Shown here: one piece after another, positions 53,538-62,114 of the stretch | Numbering within the stretch: the first letter of the stretch is position 1 | Layout: each line of letters begins with the position of its first letter | Origin: G963701675 sp963701675 | Lineage (GTDB): Bacteria; Planctomycetota; Planctomycetia; Gemmatales; Gemmataceae | Length of the DNA stretch: 64,000 nucleotides | NCBI GenBank assembly: GCA_963701675.1 | Contig: OY969623.1 | Span: forward strand, 2,356,001-2,420,000 | Direction: 5' to 3' | Position numbers and translations under genes: made by a program | The notes under the pieces: generated by a model | Databases searched by the model: none | The model's input: only the letters and a program-made list of their open reading frames with translations | Told to the model about the DNA's origin: nothing

Positions 53538-53586
53538 CTTGCCATTACTAGACACACAGTCTTCCAAAACCGGACGCGCATTTCCT
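53538..53586 (-). promoter_or_regulatory. conserved upstream element of surface-protein genes, copy 3
   Basis: Reading on the minus strand: AGGAAATGCGCGTCCGGTTT, TGGAAGACTGTGTGTCTAGT, AATGGCA. It matches the copy at 27076 over about 45 positions with few differences. It points toward the surface-protein remnant at 53.1-53.3 kb. Confidence 0.5.
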
Positions 53587-53864
53587 GAGAAAAAATCGGA
53601 AACTCGAAATACTGCCGGTCGTCTGCATGAACAGGGAGTCGTTCTTTGGCTCTCAAGAAATGTCCAAACGTATCTCGTGAGTTCCGAAATACTTACAACT
53701 ATTTCCGCAAAAGTTGCCAGTGGTGCGTCCGGTTTTGGCTGAAAATTCGATCATACTTGTTTGCTTTGTCGCCGTTACAGCCGTGGGAACCAACGTGAAT
53801 AAGACGTTCAGTAATGCGTCGTTGCAAGCGGCGGCGAGCTGATCCAAGATGGGAACCTTAAAGA

Positions 53865-54245
53865 ATGAAGAAGGAACCAAAGTCTGTCCCGGTGCGCATC
53901 AAATCGCCATCTGCCTCGCAGCCCGTCGCCGTCAGTATACTCACTGCGCATGATGCACGCCAAAGCCCGGCCGCACTCTGCCACATCACCAAGGAGTCCA
54001 TGCTACTTGTAACTCGCGATGTGATTGAATGCGACACAATGGTATTTGTCGAAATGCCGACAGAGTGTCTTGCCGCTGGCGTGCGAAAAGCGCTGACCGG
54101 CGGGGTGCATTCGTGTAAGGCTCTCAGCAGCGCGGGGCAACTAGACCGTTGGTTGCTAACTTGTCGGTTATCCCCTCACCTTGCACCCGATGAACTAGCG
54201 ACACTGGAACGCTTCGTCCCAAAACTACCGCGAGGCCCGGCGTGA
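53865..54245 (+). CDS. PilZ-like protein
   Basis: The 126-residue protein resembles PilZ domains in overall pattern: MLLVTRDVIECDTMVFVEMP, KALTGGVHSCKALSSAG, DRWLLTCRLSPHLAPDELAT. A paralogue of similar pattern (LFVSDMSIELGTRVAIALPA, GAALWLFTCRLTSAMPKTEL) lies at 63682 on the other strand. PilZ proteins can bind cyclic di-GMP. The usual RxxxR-D/NxSxxG residues are not clearly present here (PVRIKSPSAS at the N-terminus may be a derived form), so nucleotide binding is doubtful. Confidence 0.5.
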   Translation: MKKEPKSVPVRIKSPSASQPVAVSILTAHDARQSPAALCHITKESMLLVTRDVIECDTMVFVEMPTECLAAGVRKALTGGVHSCKALSSAGQLDRWLLTCRLSPHLAPDELATLERFVPKLPRGPA

Positions 54246-54735
54246 TGTGCGTCCCTCGGTCCACGGCGGTCACTTCGGATCGACGGTTTGATATTTGTCG
54301 ATGATGAGTGCAAGAAACGTCTTGGCTTGAGCTGTCCATTGCTCGGTCGTGTTGATCGAGTCCTGTTCGTTGGAATAATCCGTAAAGCCACGGATGTCGG
54401 GTCTTAGCGGCTAAACGAGACGCCTCCAAGTCGCGCTTACGTCATTCCGCGGAAGGACATCTTCCGGGGCTATACTGACGGTAGTAAACGGCTCGCCGCC
54501 ACGCTGGATGCCGGCGCGGGTCGTCCAGTCTTGTGCCGCCAACCGCGCCCGTGCAGTTCCTTTACCACGGGCCAAAGCGCCTGCTTCTTGAGGAAGAGAC
54601 CAAAGATATCTCGCCGCATTGCCGCCGGATGTGGGATAATTTATTGTCGATGGCCTCGGCCAGGCGTTGATGGCGGTCGGGCTCCTTGAAGTAACATAAG
54701 CTACCGTGTTGTTAGCATCGCGGAATGATCAACTC
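54246..54735. other. intergenic region without recognised gene
   Basis: This contains the upstream side of the TIR-STAND gene. Short frames have no family resemblance. The GC-rich centre (54480-54640) may be a gene remnant, but I cannot assign it. Confidence 0.3.
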
Positions 54736-57700
54736 ATGCAAGCCACAAGTCAATCGAGGGTCTTCATTAGCTACAGCCAGCGTGGCAAAGGCTCAGCTTG
54801 GAAAGAGGCACTGCTTCGAGCCCTCCACGTCTTCGAACGTCACCATCTGCTTGACGTGTGGCAGGACGGCAGAATCCGCCTCAGTTCATTTTGGAACGAT
54901 GACATCCAGCAGGCGATGGCCTCCGCCCAGGTTGCGGTCGTGCTGTTGACCAGGGAAGCACTCGAATCCGAATACATCCGCGAAACGGAATTCCCCTTCC
55001 TCCGCGATCGACAACAGCGCGATAAACTCCCAGTCTTCCCGGTTGTCTGCGAAGAGTGCGACTGGAAGATCCACGACTGGTTACGGGCGACCCAGGCTCC
55101 GAACAACTCAGAGCCGCTGTCGAAACTCTCCAAGGCGGCACAGGAGCAAGTCTACCGCCAACTAGCCACCGAAATCGCCGAACAACTTGGCCGTGGCGCC
55201 CTCGCCAGCGTTTTTGGTGAATCGTCGCGCGGAGAAGAAGGCGTCGGGGTGACACGTGAGTCGGACGCCAGGACCTACCTCGACAAATTCCCCCTAACCC
55301 ACCGCGGCGGGCAGCATGAAAAAGAACTCATCGGCCGCGAACAGGAACTTGCCCTGCTCGACCTCGCCTTTGCTCAGCCGCACACCGCCATCGTCTCTCT
55401 CGTCGCCTGGGGCGGCGTGGGCAAGACCATGCTCGTTCAACACTGGCTCCAGCGCCTCCAGCGCGAGCGCTGGTCCAGGGTTCGCCGCGTCTACGGTTGG
55501 AATTTCTACAGCCAGGGAACCAAGGAAGACCGGCAGGCCTCCGAAGACAGCTTCCTCGCCCATGCCCTCGAGTGGTTCGGCGTGCGGTGCGAGCCGACGC
55601 TCTCGCCGTGGGACAAAGGCCGCCTGCTCGCCGACGCCGTCGCCCGCGAACGCACCCTCCTCATCCTCGACGGCGTCGAGCCGCTGCAATACCCGCCCGG
55701 CCCAATGGGCGGGCAACTCCGCGCGCCCGGCGTCCAGAGCCTGTTGAAACAACTCGCCCACCAGGCGAGCGACACCGACCGCCGCGGCCTCTGCCTCGTG
55801 ACCACGCGCGAACCGCTCAACGACCTCGCCGGTTTCCAACGCCGTGCGGGCGCCGCGTGGGGCAGCGTACTCCGCGTGGACCTCAGCAACCTCACCGAAG
55901 AAGCCGGCGCCGCGCTGCTCCACCACGCGGGCGCCGGGCGAGCCGGCGCGGCGGAAATCAAGGCCGACGACGCCGAACTCCGCGCAGCCAGCCGCGAAGT
56001 GGACGGCCACGCCCTCACGCTCAACCTGTTGGGCCGCTTCCTCGCCCGTGCGCACGGCGGCGACATCCGCCGCCGCGACCTGGTGAAATTCGAGGAAGCA
56101 GACCGCAAGGAACAAGGCGGCACGACCTTCAAGATGCTCGCCGCGTTCGAGAACTGGTTCGCCAAGGGGGGCGAGTTCGGGGCGCGGCAACTCGCCGTGC
56201 TGTGGATGCTGGGCCTGTTCGACCGGCCCGCGGATGCGGGCTGTTTGGGGGCGCTGCGAAAGCCGCCTGTGATCGCGGGACTGACTGACGCGTTATTCAC
56301 AACGAGATTTGATGCAAGCGCCGGCCAATCAATGGAGCAGCCGCTCGTAGAAGAAGACTGGAACACCGCGACTTCCTTTCTCGCAGACTTCGGGCTTGTG
56401 ACAATTTCGGAACCGGATTCGGGGCCTATCAAAGGCTACGATGAGCAGGACGCCCAGATGTCGAGACTGTTCGGCCTCGGCGCGCCCAGAAGTTTTGCTC
56501 GGCCGAGGGGTGTGTCAAGAGGTGGGGCTGCCGTTCTCGACGTCCATCCGCTTATTCGAGAGCACTTTCACAATCAGCTCCGAAGGGTAAAGCCGGAAGC
56601 TTACCGGGAGGGACACAGGAGGTTGTATGAACTCCTCAAAGGATCGACTCCTTTCTGGCCTGAGGGCATTGAAAGTCTTGCGCCTCTATACCAAGCAGTC
56701 GTACACGGTACGTGCGCTGGCCTTCACTCAGAAGTTCTTGACAACATCTACGTGAAACGCATTCAAAGAGGCAGCATTTACAGCACGTATCACCTTGGCG
56801 CATTCGGCGCTTGCCTGGCGGGACTGTCGAGTCTTTTCGAGCGACTGTGGGATCGGCCCGTACCCACGCTCGCCGAAGCAGCCAAGGCGTACTTGTTGGC
56901 AACAGTGGGCTATTGCCTCCCGGCAACGGGTCGTTTGGCCGAAGCGTGCGAGCCGCTCAGGGCGGCCATGGATTACGCAGCCAGAGAGAGCGCTTGGGAC
57001 AACGCCGCAACAGCCGCGCGCAATCTGGGCGGTGCATACCTAGCATTAGGAAACGTCGCGGACGCGGTAAACACCGGCGAAGCCGCAGTTGTATTTGCGG
57101 ACGCGATTGCTGACGTCACCGCGTCGGCCAAATCCATCACCCGTGCTTTTCATGCGCATGCACTGCACCAGGCCAGCCGGAAGGGCGCGGCGTCCGCTCG
57201 CTTCCGTGAGGCGGAGGGCATATTGCGGGCGCACCGGCCACAGTATCCTCTACTTATTTCGATCGGTGGCTCTTGCTACTGTGACCTGCTTCTTGCCGAA
57301 GCCGAAACGACAGTTTGGCTGCGAATCTTAGACGGCTCCGGGTCGAACCCCTCGGGCTTATTCGGTCCGTCCGTCCGGGTAATTGATAAGCGGTCTCCGC
57401 AGCCCATGGCGGTACAAGGCTGCGACGACGTTGAGCGACGAGCCGGACAAACACTGAGTTGGGGAGAACAAAAGGGACTCGCACCGCTCGACATCGGCCT
57501 CGATCATCTCTCCATCGGGCGGTCGATTCTCTACCGCGGTATTCTTGAGCGGAGCCGATCACAATTCGGATCTGTCCGGTCTCATTTTCAGGCTTCGGCA
57601 GAAGGATTCCGGAAATCAGGTGACCTAAACCATTTACCGCAAGTTTTTCTTTCCCTGTCTTTGTTGCGTTTTCTAGAAGGCGACACGCGCGGCGGCCGGG

Positions 57701-57927
57701 CGGACCTCGACGAAGCCTTCGACATCGCCGAGCGCGGCCCGATGCGGCTGCACATGGCCGACATCCACCTCCACCGCGCTCGCCTCTTCTTCCGCGAGAA
57801 GCCGTACCCGTGGAAATCCCCGCAGGACGACCTCGCGGCCGCCGAGAAACTTATCAACGACTGCGGCTACCACCGCCGCGACGAAGAACTCGCCGACGCC
57901 AAGCGCTCTATCGTCGGCTCGTCGTGA
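54736..57927 (+). CDS. TIR-STAND-TPR protein (bacterial NLR-like)
   Basis: The start chosen is the ATG at 54736 giving MQATSQSRVFISYSQRGKGS. A complete TIR domain spans about 8-140 (RVFISYSQRG, SFWNDDIQQAMASAQVAVVL, LTREALESEYIRETEFPFLR). The STAND ATPase has Walker A VAWGGVGKTMLVQHWLQ (about 225) and Walker B TLLILDGVEPLQYPPGP (about 310), with LCLVTTREP as sensor. Then come winged-helix LDVHPLIREHFHNQLRRVKP and TPR-like helices to the end (AEACEPLRAAMDYAARES, GDTRGGRADLDEAFDIAERG). TIR domains in this setting degrade or cyclise NAD when the STAND part oligomerises. It is followed after 50 bp by a SLOG protein, a Thoeris-like combination. Confidence 0.85.
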   Translation: MQATSQSRVFISYSQRGKGSAWKEALLRALHVFERHHLLDVWQDGRIRLSSFWNDDIQQAMASAQVAVVLLTREALESEYIRETEFPFLRDRQQRDKLPVFPVVCEECDWKIHDWLRATQAPNNSEPLSKLSKAAQEQVYRQLATEIAEQLGRGALASVFGESSRGEEGVGVTRESDARTYLDKFPLTHRGGQHEKELIGREQELALLDLAFAQPHTAIVSLVAWGGVGKTMLVQHWLQRLQRERWSRVRRVYGWNFYSQGTKEDRQASEDSFLAHALEWFGVRCEPTLSPWDKGRLLADAVARERTLLILDGVEPLQYPPGPMGGQLRAPGVQSLLKQLAHQASDTDRRGLCLVTTREPLNDLAGFQRRAGAAWGSVLRVDLSNLTEEAGAALLHHAGAGRAGAAEIKADDAELRAASREVDGHALTLNLLGRFLARAHGGDIRRRDLVKFEEADRKEQGGTTFKMLAAFENWFAKGGEFGARQLAVLWMLGLFDRPADAGCLGALRKPPVIAGLTDALFTTRFDASAGQSMEQPLVEEDWNTATSFLADFGLVTISEPDSGPIKGYDEQDAQMSRLFGLGAPRSFARPRGVSRGGAAVLDVHPLIREHFHNQLRRVKPEAYREGHRRLYELLKGSTPFWPEGIESLAPLYQAVVHGTCAGLHSEVLDNIYVKRIQRGSIYSTYHLGAFGACLAGLSSLFERLWDRPVPTLAEAAKAYLLATVGYCLPATGRLAEACEPLRAAMDYAARESAWDNAATAARNLGGAYLALGNVADAVNTGEAAVVFADAIADVTASAKSITRAFHAHALHQASRKGAASARFREAEGILRAHRPQYPLLISIGGSCYCDLLLAEAETTVWLRILDGSGSNPSGLFGPSVRVIDKRSPQPMAVQGCDDVERRAGQTLSWGEQKGLAPLDIGLDHLSIGRSILYRGILERSRSQFGSVRSHFQASAEGFRKSGDLNHLPQVFLSLSLLRFLEGDTRGGRADLDEAFDIAERGPMRLHMADIHLHRARLFFREKPYPWKSPQDDLAAAEKLINDCGYHRRDEELADAKRSIVGSS

Positions 57928-57977
57928 CCGGGCTTGAGAGGTGGTTGAATTGAGCGAAGTCCGACTTGAGGTAAACC

Positions 57978-59018
57978 ATGAACAACACGATTCGTCCGCG
58001 CCGGCTATTCGTCAGTGGCGGTAGCCAATTGTCTGTAAACGCAGCTAGCCTTTGGCGGGAGCTTGGGCGCCTGCTGGCTTTGGAAGATCGTCTCGTTGTG
58101 ATCACTGGTGGCCTAGCTGGACGGGTTGACGATCCTGGAGCGCTCACAGCAGATCGCACAATCGTCGATGGAATGTTGGAAGTACTCCAAAAGCGCGCCG
58201 CTCCGGTCGATGAGCATATCGAAACTGTCCTACCGGACTCGCGACATGATGGGAATAGACTGATCAGGTTTAAGGAGGGCAGGATTCGGATGTTGGAAAA
58301 CCGGACCCCGCAGGCGCGACGGTTCACCATGGTGCGTTCGTCTGATGTGGTTGTTGCCGTAGAAGGTGAGCATGGAACACGATCAATCCTCGATGTCGCG
58401 ATCGCTATTGAACGCCCCATCTTACCGTTGCCATTTGGCGGAGGCGCCTCGTCTGAGGCCTGGCAAGGCGAACGCGAGGCAATCCTCAACTGGTTTCAAA
58501 TCGAATCGCATGAAGCTGAGGACTTTGAGCGCGTTAAGTTGGCAAAGTTGAACCAATTGCAGATTCAGAAGCTCGCGAGCCGTGTGCATTCCTGCCTAAT
58601 GCGGGGATTCACACAAGGCTGCTTTGTGATCATGCGATTTCACCCAGATCACGATCCTGTCTTCGACGAAGCGATTCAACCAGCGCTGGCGGCCAATGGA
58701 CTTCAGGCGTGGCGAACAGACCGTTCGGTAACGACAGGCGATGTGGTTGCGGCGATTCGCGACGGCATCAGCCACTGCTACTTTGCTGTCGCTGACACGA
58801 CTGACGATCGCCCCAATGTCATGTATGAATTGGGTTTCACACACGCTCTTGGAAAGCCTGTGATACTTCTGCGACGGGCGAATCCGGACGGGTCACTACC
58901 TGGAGCTCCGTTCGACTTCCAAACGCACAGCATTTTGAAGTATGACGGCGATTTGATCGATCTTCGACGACGGTTGGAGGCGGCCATCGCGGTCGTTACC
59001 GGCAAGACTCATTCATGA
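57978..59018 (+). CDS. SLOG domain fused to TIR/NDT-like domain
   Basis: GAGG lies before the ATG. The N-terminal half is a SLOG (LOG-like Rossmann) domain: RRLFVSGGSQLSVNAASLWR, LVVITGGLAGRVDDPG, VVVAVEGEHGTRSILDVAIA, RPILPLPFGGGASSEAW. SLOG domains bind or cleave nucleotide-derived ligands, and one senses cyclic ADP-ribose in Thoeris ThsA. The C-terminal half fits the TIR/nucleoside-deoxyribosyltransferase-like fold: GCFVIMRFHPDHDPVFDEAI, FAVADTTDDRPNVMYELGFT with the conserved Glu, and GKPVILLRRANP. It is 50 bp after TIR-STAND on the same strand, so both are likely co-transcribed. Confidence 0.75.
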   Translation: MNNTIRPRRLFVSGGSQLSVNAASLWRELGRLLALEDRLVVITGGLAGRVDDPGALTADRTIVDGMLEVLQKRAAPVDEHIETVLPDSRHDGNRLIRFKEGRIRMLENRTPQARRFTMVRSSDVVVAVEGEHGTRSILDVAIAIERPILPLPFGGGASSEAWQGEREAILNWFQIESHEAEDFERVKLAKLNQLQIQKLASRVHSCLMRGFTQGCFVIMRFHPDHDPVFDEAIQPALAANGLQAWRTDRSVTTGDVVAAIRDGISHCYFAVADTTDDRPNVMYELGFTHALGKPVILLRRANPDGSLPGAPFDFQTHSILKYDGDLIDLRRRLEAAIAVVTGKTHS

Positions 59019-59090
59019 CGAACGCAGACCTCGGCCCCTAGAAAGTGCGTTGCGAGTTAGTAATCGTCGACACGACTTTTGTTTGGTGAA

Positions 59091-59155
59091 CTGGCCCACC
59101 GACCTTTGCACGCACATTCGTACACTTCGAAGGCCAGGCGCCGAGACTTCGGCGC
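59091..59155 (+). repeat. dispersed repeat with variable-loop hairpin, copy 2
   Basis: CTGGCCCACCGACCTTTGCA (59091), ACATTCGTACACTT (59114-59127) and the hairpin GCGCCGA-GACT-TCGGCGC (59138-59155). Compared with 7930-7996 the stem is identical, the loop differs and the block order is changed. It directly precedes the truncated surface-protein fragment. Confidence 0.5.
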
Positions 59156-59159
59156 TCTC

Positions 59160-59794
59160 GGAAGGGAAACGCCATCGGCTTCAACGGCACCGGCATCGAC
59201 AGCGCGAGTTCCAACGTAATTCAGGGGAACTTCATCGGCACGAACGGCGACGGCAGTCTAAACCAAGGAAACACTACCCTCGGAATTCATCTCACCGGTT
59301 TGAACAATGTGGTCGGCGGCACGGCCCCGGGAACTGGTAATCGGATTGCCTTTAATGGCGTCATCGGTGTCAGCGTCGATGGCGGCACGGGGAATACCAT
59401 TCGCCAGAACCTGATCTACGCCAACGGCGGCTTGGGGATCGCTCACTCGAACGGCGGCAATAGCAATCAGGCCAAGCCCTCTGTGAACTCAGCGACTTCG
59501 AGCGACGGGACCACGACCGTTTCCGTGACGCTGGTCAGCGCGCCCGATACGACCTACACGCTTGATTTCTTCAGCAGTGCCATGTGCAATCCATCGACCT
59601 TCGGCGAGGGTGAGACGTACCTCGGCTCGAAAACGCTGACGACGAAAGCGACGGGCCGCGGACGAACGATCTTCGTCGCAGGCGTCGAGGTCCCCGTAGG
59701 CCATGTGATCACGGCGACGGCCACCAGTCCCTCGAACAATACGTCGGAATTCTCCAAGTGCCAGCTACTTGGTTGGAGAAACAAGTTCCGTTGA
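59160..59794 (+). pseudogene. C-terminal part of a beta-helix surface protein
   Basis: The plus frame from about 59160 reads GNAIGFNGTGIDSASSNVIQ, GNFIGTNGDGSLNQGNTTLG, NVVGGTAPGTGNRIAFNG and GVSVDGGTGNTIRQNLIYAN. These are the coils of a right-handed beta helix. A beta-sandwich-like domain follows (TYTLDFFSSAMCNPSTFGEG, GHVITATATSPSNNTSEFS). The N-terminus, sorting motif and start are missing. The left end abuts the hairpin repeat. It is a remnant of a gene related to the one at 53.1 kb. Confidence 0.65.
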
Positions 59795-59915
59795 CCCGGG
59801 CCGCGTGCTCATCTTCGCTTTTCGGTGATTCTGCGAAGGCGGCTCACGGTTTACCACGGAATCGAGCAGGTGGCAATAACCGAATAAGGGTGGATAATGC
59901 GTTTGTGTGCGCATG

Positions 59916-59944
59916 AAAACGGCCTGCCGATAAGAGGCAGGCCG
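59916..59944 (-). terminator. rho-independent terminator of the Cys-rich gene
   Basis: CGGCCTGCC (59920-59928) pairs with GGCAGGCCG (59936-59944), a perfect 9-bp stem with a 7-nt loop. On the minus strand TTTTC follows. It lies 24 bp after the stop of the Cys-rich gene. Confidence 0.75.
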
Positions 59945-59967
59945 TGGGTTCTTTGTCATTGAGATCG

Positions 59968-60273
59968 TTACTTCTCGTCTTCCTGACAGCACTCTGCTTT
60001 TGCTTCTTTCTTCTCTGCGCAGCAACCCTTGCTGCAATCGGCTTTCTTGGTATCGCAGCATGATCCCGCGCCAGGGCAGCAGCAATCACCCGACTTGCAA
60101 CAACTCTCGCCCGTCTTTACCGCGCCCTCGATTCGCTTGGTGGTATCGCAGCATGAGCCAGCGCCGGGGCAGCAACAATCGCCGGTTTCGCAGCAGCTTG
60201 TCGATTCGATGGCGACCGCTTCGGCTTGGTTCGTGGCTGCATCGTTTGTGGTGCGGGCGTAACCCCATGCCAA
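59968..60273 (-). CDS. exported cysteine-cluster protein with tandem CCxxGDCCCPGAGSCCDT units
   Basis: The protein contains two near-identical units, CCETGDCCCPGAGSCCDT and CCKSGDCCCPGAGSCCDT, plus CSKGCCAEKKEAKAECC near the end, 22 cysteines in about 75 residues. Such density points to metal binding or storage (metallothionein-like). The frame upstream of the TTG start reads LVPVLALVSAAALAWGYA, an export signal. However, its start is in another frame (GTG at about 60311), so one indel must be assumed, or translation begins at TTG. A strong terminator follows. No partner genes are evident. Confidence 0.6.
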   Translation of the reverse strand: MAWGYARTTNDAATNQAEAVAIESTSCCETGDCCCPGAGSCCDTTKRIEGAVKTGESCCKSGDCCCPGAGSCCDTKKADCSKGCCAEKKEAKAECCQEDEK

Positions 60274-60650
60274 CGCAGCGGCAGAGACGAGTGCTAGAAC
60301 GGGAACGAGTCAATGCTCACCAGCTTCGGAAAGCTCCCCGTTGCGTCCGTAGTTCGTAGCGTATCCATCGCCGCCTCCTGCAGTGATAAGACAACCGTGT
60401 CACAGCTGTCCTATCCACCCACGGGCGGCTTTTCCAATTGTGCGCATACTTGGGGACGTTATCTTGTCCCAATAGGGCGCACGCAAAGTCTGCGGGACGA
60501 CGAGGGGACCGGTGTAACGGCGACACGCGGGGCAGTGTCGACCGCTTAGGATGCGGCGCTTGTTCAGTTTGTTGAAAGGCGTGTCGAAGTCGTAGTCCGC
60601 CGTGACGAGTTCGGAAACTTCGTGGCGGAAGCAATTGTCGGGCGCCGAGG

Positions 60651-61880
60651 TTAGGTGCCCCGAACCCCGTGCGTCCGTATGTGTTTTTTTAGGCGAGCGC
60701 AGGGCGCACCCAACGCAGATTCAAGATTCCCTGAACTGTGGGGTTGATACGTTGCCGTCGTAACGCCGGCGAGGTCCGTTGGAATTTTGAGTTCAGATGT
60801 TCGGTCGTAAAAGATGATCGTTCGATCCCGGCCAAGGAAGCCCATGAATAGACCAAGCTCGAAAATGACGTTATCGCGTGGCGAAAGCAAGGTATCGCCA
60901 CGGCTTTCAATGAAATCATCCGGGGTCATCACAAGTACAGCGTAATCGAATTCGCTCAGCTTTTGTATCAGTGTTTCAAGTGTTCCACGTCCAAGTGCAA
61001 AATGCCCCTGATTCCATATTGTCACTTCGCATAAATGGTCGAGACCGATTTGAATTGTTTCCGCGATTTCCAGTCCCTCTGTCGACGATCCTATGAAGAC
61101 CTTGGGGCGACGCCAGTCTTTTTGGGAACTGTTTTCCTGTTCAAGTTCATCTTCAACCACAACCTCTGCTTCTACTACGTTGAAGTCACCTAACTCGCCG
61201 CCACGAGCGGCTTGTTGTAGCCGTTCGACTTGCGCCCGTGGAAGTTTGAGTCGCAAAATCACACTCCCTTTGCGGATTGTTGTGACAGTTACCGTTTGAC
61301 GCAGATCGAGCACATGTTTTATTGCTTCTAGAAGTTCTTTTTTCTTATCCTCTGAAAATGAGTCGAAGTCCGCGTTAATGCGTATCTCGATTTCGACTTC
61401 ATTTGGAAGTCCTTCCGATGGTTCAGCTGTTGAGGCTATGCGTCGTATTTCGCGGGACGTTTCGACAAAAGCTTCATCGATATTTGCATAACTGGTGATG
61501 GGTTTGCCGTCTCTTGGAAGGGCCTGGAGTTTGGCAAATGGAGCCGAGTGCCAATCGCACGCCCTGAGGATGATTGGCACGACGACAGCTTCGCCGGCAT
61601 CGTGCATAGCAAGTGCACGCTTGACCTCGATGCCGTAGCAATAGTCTGAGGCTAGGAAATCAGAACTAACGAGTAGAAGGATGAGATCAGCGTTCTTCAA
61701 ATGCTCGTCAATGGCTTGGGACCAGTCGGTTCCGGCCGGAATCGCGCGATCAAACCAAGCGTCAATCACCCGCTCACGTTGCAGTAGGGCTAGGTGAGTT
61801 TGCAAGCGATCAACAAGTTTTTGGTCGTGGTGCGCATAAGAAAGAAACGCCTTCAGGGGCCTGGAGGGAGCTTTGTTCAT
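60651..61880 (-). CDS. TIR-linker-Cap12-type TIR protein (double TIR)
   Basis: I chose the ATG at 61880, with GAAGGTGA before it. The N-terminal TIR domain spans about 8-140 (LKAFLSYAHHDQKLVDRLQT, DWSQAIDEHLKNADLILLLV, SSDFLASDYCYGIEVKRALA). A linker domain of about 90 residues (VEIEIRINADFDSFSEDKKK, TVTTIRKGSVILRLKLPRAQ) resembles an effector-associated domain. The C-terminal domain is of the Cap12/Pycsar-effector TIR type: RPKVFIGSSTEGLEIAETIQ, FDYAVLVMTPDDF, SPRDNVIFELGLFMGFLGRD with the conserved Glu. Cap12-type domains degrade NAD when activated by cyclic nucleotides in CBASS/Pycsar. No cyclase gene lies nearby. A protein with two different TIR classes is uncommon. Confidence 0.8.
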   Translation of the reverse strand: MNKAPSRPLKAFLSYAHHDQKLVDRLQTHLALLQRERVIDAWFDRAIPAGTDWSQAIDEHLKNADLILLLVSSDFLASDYCYGIEVKRALAMHDAGEAVVVPIILRACDWHSAPFAKLQALPRDGKPITSYANIDEAFVETSREIRRIASTAEPSEGLPNEVEIEIRINADFDSFSEDKKKELLEAIKHVLDLRQTVTVTTIRKGSVILRLKLPRAQVERLQQAARGGELGDFNVVEAEVVVEDELEQENSSQKDWRRPKVFIGSSTEGLEIAETIQIGLDHLCEVTIWNQGHFALGRGTLETLIQKLSEFDYAVLVMTPDDFIESRGDTLLSPRDNVIFELGLFMGFLGRDRTIIFYDRTSELKIPTDLAGVTTATYQPHSSGNLESALGAPCARLKKHIRTHGVRGT

Positions 61881-62114
61881 GAATTCACCTTCAAGACGAC
61901 GTGGCACCTAAATTGTTATTATGCAGACACAGCCAATACGACGACTTGGTCAGTCTAGTACCGGTCTGCGTCATTGGCCGAGCGGTACCTTACAGCGTAT
62001 CCGGTAATCTGTGGCCGTCGCCGCAAATGGTAAAAGTATCACAAGGTCGGTTGGGGCTGACGGCAATCGTACTGAGCAAGAAATCGAAGCTTTACTTCAC
62101 CTTAACGGCAGGAG

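Noticed and set aside
60420..60640. Zinc-ribbon-like frame on the minus strand (SGRHCPACRRYTG).
   Set aside because: No start codon, only one CxxC pair, and no family recognised.
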